64,000 bases of DNA from Porphyromonas pogonae (GTDB lineage: Bacteria > Bacteroidota > Bacteroidia > Bacteroidales > Porphyromonadaceae): NCBI RefSeq assembly GCF_036320655.1, contig NZ_CP143258.1, positions 372,001-436,000 of the forward strand, written 5' to 3'. A model generated the notes under the pieces. That model did not search any database, was not told the origin of the DNA, and saw nothing but the letters and a program-made list of their open reading frames with translations. Of the stretch, positions 1 to 7,878 are shown piece by piece (the first letter of the stretch is position 1; each line of letters starts with the position of its first letter). The position numbers and the translations under genes were made by a program.

Positions 1-2
1 AC

Positions 3-392
3 TACACCGAGGTCAATAACTCTTATATCACCGTGCCGTTTCTCTTCTCCATCATCACAGCCAATGACAGGTTACGTTTGCATTTAGGTTTCTATGCTTC
101 GTACACTATGCAAAATACTTTCAAGGTTACTCTGGATGGTGACGGCCTTATCGATGGCAAACCTATGCAGGAAGGCGGATTGGTCGATTTTGATTTCAGT
201 GATCAAATCGCTTCATATGATTTCGGCTATCGCTTTGGTATAGACTATTACTTTACCTCACGCATCGCAGTCACCGGGCAGGCCAATATAGGTATGTCTT
301 CGGCGATCAAGAACAAATTCGACGTTATGCCGTTTGATTTGCACAATGCTTACGGTTTCTTAGGTATATCCTACAGATTGTTCAAGTATTGA
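3..392 (+). CDS. Outer-membrane beta-barrel protein, 3' part only
   Basis: The reading frame is already open at the left edge, so the N-terminus lies outside the window. About 129 residues remain. They show alternating hydrophobic/polar strands separated by short turns (YGFLGISYRLFKY at the end), with an aromatic C-terminal residue typical of Bacteroidetes outer-membrane barrels of the PorT / porin-like type. The methionine-like GTG at 33 is internal and not a credible start. A strong hairpin terminator follows 26 bp after the stop. The exact family cannot be fixed from this fragment. Confidence 0.7.
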   Translation, partial: YTEVNNSYITVPFLFSIITANDRLRLHLGFYASYTMQNTFKVTLDGDGLIDGKPMQEGGLVDFDFSDQIASYDFGYRFGIDYYFTSRIAVTGQANIGMSSAIKNKFDVMPFDLHNAYGFLGISYRLFKY

Positions 393-417
393 TAAGCATC
401 ATTATAATGACCCATAA

Positions 418-453
418 AAAGCCCGATTGTCATTGCGACAATCGGGCTTTTAT
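418..453. terminator. Intrinsic terminator, likely bidirectional
   Basis: Perfect 11-bp stem (421-431 with 437-447), extended by AAA/TTT, 5-nt loop ATTGC, followed by T-rich sequence on the plus strand and preceded by an A-run that serves the minus strand. It sits between the barrel gene and the convergent hydroxyisourate hydrolase gene. Confidence 0.9.
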
Positions 454-526
454 TTGTGTATCAAATAACTGTTACATCTGACTTAGCGGCACTCATTTCA
501 CCGGATCATATATGCTTTGTACCGCA

Positions 527-940
527 TCAGCTACCTCTGTAAGTAGAGTGGCCGTAGGGCGATAGAGTGATGGGTACATGATAATGTTTGTCATCTTGAA
601 TCCTGAATACGACTTCAATGTAAGGGTAGAAGCTTTCGGTTTGCTCCTGCTTGAAGTATTCGTCCACCATGAATCTCAATCGGTAGTTGCCGTTGTTATT
701 CCCGGAAGTCACGGGTAAGAAGTCTTTGATACGTCCGTTCTCATCCGTAGTCTTCTCATCTATAATTTTCCATTCCAAAGTCGTTACATCCTGCTTTTCC
801 AGTTGCACCGTTACTCCGGAGGCCGGTACGCCTTGGGTGATATCCAATATGTGTGATGAAAGCTGATATTTTCCTCCTTGCTGAGCCCATGCTGTAAGAG
901 ATGCGAGGCTCAATACAAGATACAATGCTAATTTCTTCAT
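527..940 (-). CDS. uraH: Secreted 5-hydroxyisourate hydrolase (transthyretin-like)
   Basis: Would hydrolyse 5-hydroxyisourate to OHCU in urate breakdown. The 137-residue product begins with a signal peptide ending near AWAQ (residues 1-19), so the enzyme is expected in the periplasm. The mature part shows the transthyretin fold signatures: SSHILDITQGVPA near the start of the domain (residues 28-40), an NGRIKDF turn, and the family-defining C-terminal YRGS tetrapeptide that ends the protein. Length is normal (about 115 plus signal). No other urate-pathway gene is visible in the window, so the physiological substrate is uncertain. It converges on the barrel gene and shares a terminator with it. 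Confidence 0.88.
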   Translation of the reverse strand: MKKLALYLVLSLASLTAWAQQGGKYQLSSHILDITQGVPASGVTVQLEKQDVTTLEWKIIDEKTTDENGRIKDFLPVTSGNNNGNYRLRFMVDEYFKQEQTESFYPYIEVVFRIQDDKHYHVPITLSPYGHSTYRGS

Positions 941-1077
941 TGAGTCAAAAGTTTATATGGTTATAAAATAATAGCCTCTCGGCTTTTTACAAATATACAC
1001 CAAACAGCACCAATAACAACCTATCGCTCCATAAACACAATCAATGGGTACATCTATTGCAGCCTCTCACACGTATC

Positions 1078-2400
1078 CTAAAAATCTATACTGAATACCG
1101 TGAAATCTCCGTTTCTTCGATGTGAGAGATTCCCGTTATGACGTCGCATGATATATCGGCTCAGGCTGAGACCGATGCCACTGCCTTTCTCTTTGGTTGT
1201 GAAAAAAGGGATAAAGATGTTTGGCAATACTTCCTCCGGTATAGCCATGCCGTTATTGGCTACTTCTATATACTTATTTCCGTCCGTATGTATGCCGGCT
1301 GATATTCTTATCACCGCTATCATTTCAGGGGCGTAAACAGCCTCTGTGGCGTTTTTGACCAGATTGACCAGTACTTGGAGCAAAAGATTCTTATCGGCAC
1401 ACACCGTGAAGTCCTCCGGTACATCTACCATGATATTTTCGATATGATATTCTGCCATGGTGCGGCGTTGTAGCGAGAGCACATCTTTGAGTAGCATCAT
1501 GAGCTCAAACTCTGTTTTCTCCGGCAGTGGTACCGATGAGAATTTCCTGTAGTCTTCCACAAACGAGAGTAACCCACGGCTTGTGGTGTGTATGGTATCC
1601 AGTCCCATAGCTATGGTATCCACGTCGGGCTTTTCATCTTGGTCTTCCAGCGACTGCATCAGCGTTTCACTGATGGAACTGATGGGTGCTATAGAGTTCA
1701 TGATCTCATGCGTCATCACACGTATCAGCCTTATCCATGATTCAGTCTCACGGGCTTCAAGCTCTGAGCTTATATTACTCAGTGTAAATATTCGGTATCG
1801 TTTGCCTTGTATGTCGGTAGGTGTGACACGTATACTCACATGTCCCGATTCTCTCTCATTGTCTATCTGCACATTCAGGTTATCTTTTTCGGTAAGGCTG
1901 TTGAGTTGGTCAGGTAGGGTAGTGGCTATGGATTTCAGTTGAGAGGTATGCGTGAGTATGGGTAGGCTCAGCAGCCTGTGTGCTGCTTGGTTGGCAAGGC
2001 TGATGTAGCCGCTTTCATTCATGATGATGATCCCTGTAGACACCGTTTCTATGGCTATGGAGAGGAAGCGTTCGTTGTTCATCACCTCTTGGCGGGCATT
2101 GGAGAGGATTTCTTTGATACGGTTTAGGGTTTTGTTGATGTTTTTGGAAAAGTGATCACCTTTCACTTCGGAAAAGCGCAGGCTGTAGTCGGCATTTTCT
2201 ATGGCATTGAGCAGGAGTATGATCGATTCGCTACTTCTCTTGATCGACTTATAGATCCGTCGGCACAAAGCGAGCGTTACTATCAACGTCGCCATACCGG
2301 CAAGATACTCCCGGGTAGCCATGAACACACCCGTGGCTACAGCCGTGATCAATATTGCCAATATTACCAGCAGGTCTTTGGGTGATTCTGACTTCTTCAT
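1078..2400 (-). CDS. PAS-containing sensor histidine kinase, NtrY-like
   Basis: Sensor partner of the sigma-54 activator encoded just upstream (19-bp gap, same strand), so the two form a two-gene operon. The 440 residues contain two adjacent N-terminal membrane helices (about 9-28 and 32-46) with almost no periplasmic loop, a PAS-like segment (about 110-210), the phosphoacceptor H-box VMTHEIMNSIAPI (His231), the N-box NLVKNATEAV (346-355) and the G2 box KGSGIGLSLS. The G1 box reads VANNGMAI rather than the usual DNG, a substitution I believe occurs in other Bacteroidetes kinases. The missing sensor domain suggests it senses a membrane or cytoplasmic signal. The signal is unknown. Confidence 0.9.
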   Translation of the reverse strand: MKKSESPKDLLVILAILITAVATGVFMATREYLAGMATLIVTLALCRRIYKSIKRSSESIILLLNAIENADYSLRFSEVKGDHFSKNINKTLNRIKEILSNARQEVMNNERFLSIAIETVSTGIIIMNESGYISLANQAAHRLLSLPILTHTSQLKSIATTLPDQLNSLTEKDNLNVQIDNERESGHVSIRVTPTDIQGKRYRIFTLSNISSELEARETESWIRLIRVMTHEIMNSIAPISSISETLMQSLEDQDEKPDVDTIAMGLDTIHTTSRGLLSFVEDYRKFSSVPLPEKTEFELMMLLKDVLSLQRRTMAEYHIENIMVDVPEDFTVCADKNLLLQVLVNLVKNATEAVYAPEMIAVIRISAGIHTDGNKYIEVANNGMAIPEEVLPNIFIPFFTTKEKGSGIGLSLSRYIMRRHNGNLSHRRNGDFTVFSIDF

Positions 2401-2419
2401 CGCACGGTAGATTTCGGTA

Positions 2420-3772
2420 TTACAAATTGTATTTTTTTATTTTGCTGTATAGGGTGGGGCGAGTGATACCCAGTTCCGCCGATACTTTCGAAAGGTTACC
2501 CTCGTTTCTTTCTATAGAAGCCTTGATCATCCTGCATTCCATCTCTTCCAGAGAGCACTCCGGCACGGAGTCTTCTTTGGTGTAGTAGGCGGGATCTGTC
2601 TGTAGCATCAAATCTTCCGCCACGATCTCATTGCCGGTACAGAGTATTACGGCTTTTTCTATCGTATGTTGCAACTCCCTCACATTGCCGGGCCAGTGGT
2701 AGCTTGTGAGTTCTTCTTTGGCAGCTGAGGAGAGTTTCAGATCTTCCCGCTCGTATTTAGTCGCATACTTGTCCAAGAAGAATTGTGCCATGGGCACAAT
2801 ATCCTCCACACGCTTGCGCAGAGGCGGTACCTCCAGTGCTATTGTATTGATGCGATATAGGAGATCTTCACGGAATGCTCCATGCGTTGTCAGTTCGTAC
2901 AGGTTATTGTTCGTAGCCGTGATGAGGCGTATATCTATGGCGATAGTTGTATTGCTCCCTACCCGCAGCACCTGTCTGCTTTGTAGCGCTACCAGTAGCT
3001 TAGCTTGCAGGGTAAGGGGCAAGTTGCCTATTTCGTCCAAAAAAAGTGTACCGCCGTGAGCTTCTTCAAACTTTCCTTTCCTGTCGCTTTTGGCATCGGT
3101 GAACGCTCCTTTGACATGCCCGAAGAGTTCGCTCTCAAAGAGGGTTTCGGTGATGGCTCCCATGTCCACGGTGACGAGTTGAGAGTCTTTGCGTCGGCTT
3201 TGCTCATGTATATAGCGTGCCACTACTTCCTTGCCCGTGCCGTTTTCTCCCGTAATGAGTATGTTGGCATCGGACACTGCTACACGCATTGCCATATTGA
3301 AGAGTTTCTTCATCGCCGGGCTTTCGCCCATGAATATTTCGGCGGGGGCATTATTCTTTGGGGCAACCTTATTTTTCTTTCTGTCCTCCCACGCCATCTC
3401 TATAGCCGACTTCAGGGTGTTTAGCAGGCGAGTATTGTCCCACGGTTTCACCACAAAGTCCGTAGCTCCTCTCTTGAGAGCTTCTACAGCCAGCTCTATA
3501 TCGGCATACGCAGTAAAGAGCACCACAGGCAGTTGTGGATAATGTGATTTTATTTCGCTCAGCCAATACAAACCTTCGTTCCCATCGTTGATACCTTGAC
3601 GGAAGTTCATATCCAGGAGTACAATATCGGGTTTGATCTCTCTGATAGATGATAGCAAGGATACCGGAGAAGAGAGTAGCTCTATCTGTTCAAAGCGGTT
3701 GTTGAGCAATAACTTCACGGCTGTTCTCACCGATTGATTGTCGTCCACTACTATAATTTTGCCTTGTCTCAT
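2420..3772 (-). CDS. Sigma-54-dependent response regulator, NtrC family
   Basis: Phosphorylation-controlled activator of sigma-54 promoters. From the ATG at 3772 the protein has 450 residues: a receiver domain (phosphoacceptor Asp54 in VLLDMNF, acidic pocket Asp10/Asp11), an AAA+ ATPase domain with Walker A GENGTGKE, Walker B GGTLFLDEIGN and the sigma-54 contact loop as GAFTDA instead of canonical GAFTGA, and a FIS-type helix-turn-helix at the C-terminus (LGITRPTLYSKIKKY). The ORF can be extended upstream to a TTG at 3811, but the receiver domain starts right after ATG 3772 and a -7 promoter element overlaps the extension, so the ATG is preferred. First gene of a two-gene operon with the kinase. 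Confidence 0.92.
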   Translation of the reverse strand: MRQGKIIVVDDNQSVRTAVKLLLNNRFEQIELLSSPVSLLSSIREIKPDIVLLDMNFRQGINDGNEGLYWLSEIKSHYPQLPVVLFTAYADIELAVEALKRGATDFVVKPWDNTRLLNTLKSAIEMAWEDRKKNKVAPKNNAPAEIFMGESPAMKKLFNMAMRVAVSDANILITGENGTGKEVVARYIHEQSRRKDSQLVTVDMGAITETLFESELFGHVKGAFTDAKSDRKGKFEEAHGGTLFLDEIGNLPLTLQAKLLVALQSRQVLRVGSNTTIAIDIRLITATNNNLYELTTHGAFREDLLYRINTIALEVPPLRKRVEDIVPMAQFFLDKYATKYEREDLKLSSAAKEELTSYHWPGNVRELQHTIEKAVILCTGNEIVAEDLMLQTDPAYYTKEDSVPECSLEEMECRMIKASIERNEGNLSKVSAELGITRPTLYSKIKKYNL

Positions 3773-3808
3773 GGAGTGATAATGTGTATTTCTTTCCCAA
3801 TTATATCT

Positions 3809-3816
3809 CAAAGATA
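3809..3816 (-). promoter_or_regulatory. Bacteroidetes -7 promoter element for the response-regulator operon
   Basis: Reads TATCTTTG on the minus strand, an exact TAnnTTTG match, about 37 bp before the chosen ATG at 3772. No clear -33 TTTG at the right distance was found, so the call rests on the -7 element and its position. Confidence 0.5.
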
Positions 3817-4146
3817 ATCAAAGCATTCTTGATATAAGTTAGTTGCATCATCTATATATTGTTATATCCTATACATGTCGTTGAGAATCGACCTTGATCT
3901 GTAGGTTTTTTTATCAAAATGTTCTATTAATTGATTTATAACCGGCAAAATGATATTTTGATAGTTGTTTATGGGTGAAATATGGGTTTTGTAACGTGAT
4001 AAGGCTGTGGCTACTAAATTATTTTCGGATTCATTTTTTGTGTAAAATATTTTTTTGAGTGTGTTGATAGCGGGTATTTTTATACGAATAATGATTGAAA
4101 TGATGTTATTAATTTCAGTTTACAAAGGTGATAAAATGCAAGAAAC

Positions 4147-4278
4147 ATTATAGTTGAGACATGATCGTGTCTTAACTGTAATGTTTCTGTGTTTTAACTA
4201 AAGTATCAAAACATTTTAACTAAAACACGGAGACGTTTTAACTAAAATATTGCCGTGTTTTAACTGTAATATGATGGG
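4147..4278. repeat. Array A: six tandem 22-bp units
   Basis: Six units in exact 22-bp register (starts 4147, 4169, 4191, 4213, 4235, 4257). The four middle-to-last units begin with (G/A)TTTTAACT; the core TTTTAACTAAAA is a near-perfect dyad (its reverse complement is TTTTAGTTAAAA). Unit-by-unit it matches array B at 52868-52999 in the same orientation: first units agree at 17 of 22 bases, third units at 17 of 22, last units similarly. No spacers separate the units, so it is not a CRISPR. A 22-bp period puts every core on the same face of the helix, as in an operator array. Confidence 0.85.
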
Positions 4279-4630
4279 AGATTTTGTGAATGCCGAATGA
4301 AAAATCGGTAGAGGAGCACTGTTTTTACAGTGTGTTATAGATATGAGATGGATACAGGCGAAAGTAAGAAATAGCACCATTCCGAATATGGATCTTAATC
4401 CTTGGCATGATGCGTGTATGTGCATCCTGCATGTAGATAGCGTCTTATAATCTGCATAGATGGTTTCAAGTTATTTCTGTTTGGTTTACAGTAATAAGAG
4501 CTTTCGTTATAGTGTGAATAAAGCCCGGCATTGAGTGCTCTGTGAGTGAAGTATATGAGGAGGGATTTTGTATTATTCATCGGATGTGTGTTCAGTTTAA
4601 TGCAGTTATAACGGATGTGTATCATTCCTG

Positions 4631-4662
4631 CAAATATACAACACGGCACCCCCCTTTGTCAA
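4631..4662 (-). promoter_or_regulatory. Minus-strand promoter of unit A
   Basis: On the minus strand: TTGACAAAGG (-33 region, 4662-4653), 21-nt spacer, TATATTTG (-7, 4638-4631). The element is 29-of-32 identical to the promoter at 53306-53337 and similar to that at 36469-36500, with the same 21-nt spacing and a G-run after the -33 box. It points left, toward array A about 350 bp away. Confidence 0.65.
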
Positions 4663-4870
4663 GTCCTCTCCATGTATTTTCTGTTTTGACATTCTGTTTG
4701 TGTTTTACCCCGTTTGGTTACCTTTTTGATATTTGTTGGCTTTAGGGTTGTAATTTTTCATTCTTTGTAATTTACATTATGATGAATCTGCTTCAATTAT
4801 TTGATTATTAATTGTTTTAGTGCCTCATTATAAAAAAGGAAATACGCTTTTAGTGCCCCTATTGTTTTTT

Positions 4871-4899
4871 AGAGACTGTTGACTTTTGCAACAGTCTCT
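4871..4899. terminator. Hairpin identical to the MITE end, probable terminator
   Basis: Stem of 11 bp (4871-4881 with 4889-4899), loop ACTTTTG. The central 27 bases are the exact reverse complement of the left end of the 187-bp MITE copy at 22180. It lies 40 bp after the stop of the S41 peptidase gene, where a terminator is expected; T/A runs flank it on both sides. It could be a solo MITE end that has been left as, or recruited as, a terminator. Confidence 0.65.
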
Positions 4900-4938
4900 T
4901 ATTATTTATATCGTAATCTCACAAAGTGATGTACATAG

Positions 4939-6621
4939 CTATTTCTTTGATTTAATTAGTTTAAGCGCTACTTCCAAGGCTTTTGCTTGATCTACTTCAT
5001 GATCAGGTAATGTTCCATGTATGTTTTTCTCGTTTGCTCCATACAGCCAAAATCGCTTAAAAGAAATCGTGCAATGCAAGTTTGACACTGGTAAATGGTA
5101 AGAAAGCAAGTCTCCAAAACTTACATTCATTCCTCCTGATTCCTCCCCTATCACAGTACCCATACCAAAATGCTTGAAAGCCCAAGCAAAAGAACTGGCG
5201 GAAGAAAAGGTCTGATGACTTATCAGTAGATAAATATGACCTTCATAATGACCGTCCTTGTTAGTAAGAGGTTGGATAAGTTTATTACTTGTTTCGGAAT
5301 TATAGAAATACCACCCGGGAGTGGTTGAATTACTCCCTATCAAATGCCCGGTGGTGGGTGTAATACGAACCAAAGACTTACCCATTTGTCTAAACGGTTT
5401 AGGTGATATATAACGAAGAAAAATATCCCCTACGACAGAATTACCTCCATCATTATAGCGCAAATCAATGATGAGATTTTTGATACCCTTTTCATGCAGA
5501 GTTGCAAACATAGAGTCTGCAAACACTTTCATTTTTCCCGGGTTATCAAAGCTTCTAAAGTCCATGATGGCGGCATTTTTATTTTCCATCAATCTGAAAG
5601 AATAATCTTGTTCAGTATATGCTTCCGCCTTTCTGGGTATGCAGGCTTTGAGTTCAGCAATCTTGACTGACGGCAAGGTTATTTCAGCTTTCTTTTTACT
5701 GTTTTTCAATCGGTAAACAATATCGTATTTTTCGGAGGCGTATAGCATTTCAAACAAAGCCGAAAAATCAGCATTGATACACTCTATTTTAAAGAAATCA
5801 CGCTCTCCACTGGCATAGTCCATCATGGATTGTATCATCTCTCTACTGCTCTTGCCATTGATCGAGAGAATTTCTGTGTCGATAGGGATCAAGTTGTCGA
5901 CGCATCTTTCTACCTGCAATGTATAGTCCGGTTTAACTCTGACATATAATGGTAAACGAGGTGTAGTAGGGGTAAAATAATCATTGTGAGGAAAGCGGAG
6001 CATGGTATGTCCATCGCCAAGCTTTGTAACCAAGGGTGCTACAAGTTTGAATAGCTGCACTGTTGTAATAGAATCAGGAATTTGCTCTTTCATCATGGCT
6101 AATGACTGAAAGAAATCACTCTGCGTGCATATGGAAAACATATTGGGATGAACTTCACTGAGGGTATAAATCAATGCATCTATATCAAACAATGCCTGCT
6201 TTTTGGAAATCAATCCGTTGGCTGAGCGTTTTAATATATCCTGTGAAGGTTCTTCCAAAGGGTTTTCAGATACCCACTGTATTTGTGTCATGGCAGAATC
6301 TCCTTTATTCGTAACCACAACAAAATCATAATGCTCTCCCTTGGCTATGTCAAATGTAATGGAGTCTATTGTACTTCTGAACATAACTTTTTTTCCGGAA
6401 GTCTTTAATATATCGGGACGGATGGTGGGGTTAATAACCCAAACATTCTTTTGTTCTTTCCCATCAACAATCACTCGAAGTGTCTTTTCATTTGTTCTGA
6501 GTACCGGTAATTGTTTGGTATCTTTTGTTTTGTCTGTTACAGGTTGTGCATAGAGAGGGTTCAATGTACTTGCAAGGTAAAATGTCAGAGCAAGTCTGAA
6601 TAGTAATCCAAAGCCTTTCAT
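4939..6621 (-). CDS. Secreted S41-family peptidase (tail-specific protease type)
   Basis: A 560-residue exported serine protease-like protein. Residues 1-25 form a signal peptide ending at LYAQ. The C-terminal half carries the S41 core: LIIDLRYNDGGNSVVGD (about 383-399) and LISHQTFSSASSFAWAF (about 466-482), which contains the expected nucleophilic serine near 474, then GTVIGEESGG. The N-terminal half (about 140-330) contains the helical and PDZ-like region common to C-terminal processing proteases of Bacteroidetes, with DTEILSINGKSS (about 248-259) resembling the PDZ carboxylate-binding strand. Substrate unknown. It appears to be a single-gene unit ending in the hairpin at 4871-4899. Confidence 0.85.
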   Translation of the reverse strand: MKGFGLLFRLALTFYLASTLNPLYAQPVTDKTKDTKQLPVLRTNEKTLRVIVDGKEQKNVWVINPTIRPDILKTSGKKVMFRSTIDSITFDIAKGEHYDFVVVTNKGDSAMTQIQWVSENPLEEPSQDILKRSANGLISKKQALFDIDALIYTLSEVHPNMFSICTQSDFFQSLAMMKEQIPDSITTVQLFKLVAPLVTKLGDGHTMLRFPHNDYFTPTTPRLPLYVRVKPDYTLQVERCVDNLIPIDTEILSINGKSSREMIQSMMDYASGERDFFKIECINADFSALFEMLYASEKYDIVYRLKNSKKKAEITLPSVKIAELKACIPRKAEAYTEQDYSFRLMENKNAAIMDFRSFDNPGKMKVFADSMFATLHEKGIKNLIIDLRYNDGGNSVVGDIFLRYISPKPFRQMGKSLVRITPTTGHLIGSNSTTPGWYFYNSETSNKLIQPLTNKDGHYEGHIYLLISHQTFSSASSFAWAFKHFGMGTVIGEESGGMNVSFGDLLSYHLPVSNLHCTISFKRFWLYGANEKNIHGTLPDHEVDQAKALEVALKLIKSKK

Positions 6622-6822
6622 GTTATTTTAAATTTATAATTCTGTTTTTACCTGTATTTTTTAGAATATTTATTTGTGATCACAAATTAAATCTCATCAA
6701 TGGAAATAGTATGATCTAAAATTGCTCTAACTTTCGTAACAGTTTATGTGACAAAATCATATTGATTTTGTAAGTGTCTATTTATAAATCCTGTACGATA
6801 CAATTATTACCTGTAAGTACTG

Positions 6823-7230
6823 CTACTTCTCCTTATTTTTGATAAGCAGACAGCTTATCAGGAGCGAAAGACCTCCAAAAAGTATCATAGAAGCCAATAC
6901 AATGATATCAGAGTCAAGGTATCTATCTCCTACATATTCCACCCAATAAGAACGTATGGAGATAACCAGCCAAAAGCCTACCACAGCACCTAAGCCAACC
7001 CCCATAAGCAAAGCAGAGATGCGGATCCACCTGTTGTTGGAACTTGTAGCACTAAAATCCGAAGTTTTGTAACTTTTCCACAAGTTCTCCGCGGATATTT
7101 GTAAGTTGGGATTGTCCTTACTCAGATCCAACATACGCATGCGTTCGTTACGACGAACATACAATTCAAAAATCTTATAGATAAAGTAGAAAATGATTCC
7201 TACTATTACCGAAGCAAACAAACTACCCAT
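6823..7230 (-). CDS. DUF6249-like small membrane protein
   Basis: About 135 residues from ATG 7230 (MGSLFASVIVGIIFYF); an upstream TTG at 7272 is in frame but would place the start inside the ECF -10 element. Membrane helices at residues 3-19, about 74-92 and 112-130 flank a hydrophilic stretch with several Arg/Glu. The layout (helix, RRNERMRML, central soluble part, two helices) resembles the DUF6249 family, which I recall being found beside ECF sigma factors in Bacteroidales. It is transcribed divergently from the sigma gene and shares a mirror-image ECF promoter with it, so it is probably part of that regulon. Function unknown. Confidence 0.7.
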   Translation of the reverse strand: MGSLFASVIVGIIFYFIYKIFELYVRRNERMRMLDLSKDNPNLQISAENLWKSYKTSDFSATSSNNRWIRISALLMGVGLGAVVGFWLVISIRSYWVEYVGDRYLDSDIIVLASMILFGGLSLLISCLLIKNKEK

Positions 7231-7263
7231 ATTTTTTATACTTTTAATTAATAATCTGCCATT

Positions 7264-7290
7264 TAGACGCAACTCTAAGAATAAGGTTAC
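7264..7290 (-). promoter_or_regulatory. ECF-type promoter toward the DUF6249-like gene
   Basis: On the minus strand GTAACC (7290-7285), 15-nt spacer, CGTCTA (7269-7264). This is the mirror image of the promoter at 7297-7323 about the same centre. Matches the general ECF pattern of an AAC-containing -35 and a CGTC-type -10. Confidence 0.65.
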
Positions 7291-7296
7291 AACGAT

Positions 7297-7323
7297 GTAA
7301 CCAATTTTATTCCATAGCGTCTA
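7297..7323 (+). promoter_or_regulatory. ECF-type promoter toward the sigma factor gene
   Basis: GTAACC (7297-7302), 15-nt spacer, CGTCTA (7318-7323), and the sigma gene ATG at 7333, so the transcript would be almost leaderless. The outer arms ATTTAGACGC (7261-7270) and GCGTCTAAAT (7317-7326) and the inner arms GGTTAC/GTAACC share one centre at 7293.5. This strongly suggests autoregulation. Confidence 0.68.
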
Positions 7324-7332
7324 AATAACAAA

Positions 7333-7878
7333 ATGGAAAAGTTAGCAGACAATACCATCGTATATCAGGTACTGGAGGGCAATACAGAGGCCTTCCGGTT
7401 TATTGTAGAGCGTTACAGCGGCATTCTCTACAATATGATTGTCCGTATGGTTGACTGCTCCGAGGATGCCGAGGATCTCTTACAGGAGGTATTCATCAAA
7501 GTATACAACAAGCTATCGTCGTTTCACGGTGACAGCTCTTTCGGCACATGGATATACCGGGTAGCCTATAATGAAACGGTAACCCGCCTACGCAAAAACA
7601 AACGTGTACTCATGGCACTGCCGCTCAACGAGACTATTCTGGAAAGCGATGACCTTGCAGATGAAGATGACTCCGAGATGCAATACCGACTTGAGGACTT
7701 GAAGCGGGCGCTGGATAAGCTACCTCCACTGGATCGCAACATGCTCATGATGTTTTATCAGGAAGACAAGGACGTCAAGGAGATCGCTCATATCTCTAAC
7801 CTATCCGAATCAAATGTCAAGGTTCGGTTGTTTAGATTAAGAAAGAAATTGAAAGAACTAATGACAGCAAGCATATAA
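7333..7878 (+). CDS. rpoE: ECF RNA polymerase sigma factor
   Basis: A 181-residue sigma-70 family protein with only regions 2 and 4, as expected for the ECF group. Region 2 includes EAFRFIVERYSGILYNMIVRM, DAEDLLQEVFIKVY (the conserved 2.2 core-binding segment) and GTWIYRVAYNE; region 4 includes LDKLPPLDRNMLMMFYQ and the HTH EIAHISNLSESNVKVRLFR. Its stop overlaps the start of the next gene by one base (TAATG), so the two are translationally coupled. The gene is preceded by an ECF-like promoter at 7297-7323, indicating autoregulation. The signal and regulon are not visible here. Confidence 0.93.
   Translation: MEKLADNTIVYQVLEGNTEAFRFIVERYSGILYNMIVRMVDCSEDAEDLLQEVFIKVYNKLSSFHGDSSFGTWIYRVAYNETVTRLRKNKRVLMALPLNETILESDDLADEDDSEMQYRLEDLKRALDKLPPLDRNMLMMFYQEDKDVKEIAHISNLSESNVKVRLFRLRKKLKELMTASI

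Larger units (their letters stand above)
3773..4938. other. Gene-free interval with repeat array and promoter
   Basis: No convincing protein gene in about 1.1 kb; the short ORFs here lack family signatures and overlap repeats. It holds the regulator promoter (3809-3816), a palindrome CAAAATgatATTTTG (3946-3960), a six-unit 22-bp array (4147-4278), a small hairpin (4317-4332), a minus-strand promoter (4631-4662) and a MITE-end hairpin (4871-4899). Base composition is AT-rich relative to the flanking genes. Confidence 0.7.

Noticed and set aside
2420-3811. TTG start at 3811 for the response regulator
   Set aside because: It would overlap the TATCTTTG promoter element and add residues before a complete receiver domain; ATG 3772 fits better.
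4147-4278. Array A (and B) as a CRISPR array
   Set aside because: Units are contiguous 22-mers with no unique spacers and no cas gene is nearby.
4395-4649. 84-codon minus-strand ORF downstream of promoter A
   Set aside because: Composition is not protein-like and no equivalent ORF exists after promoters B and C.
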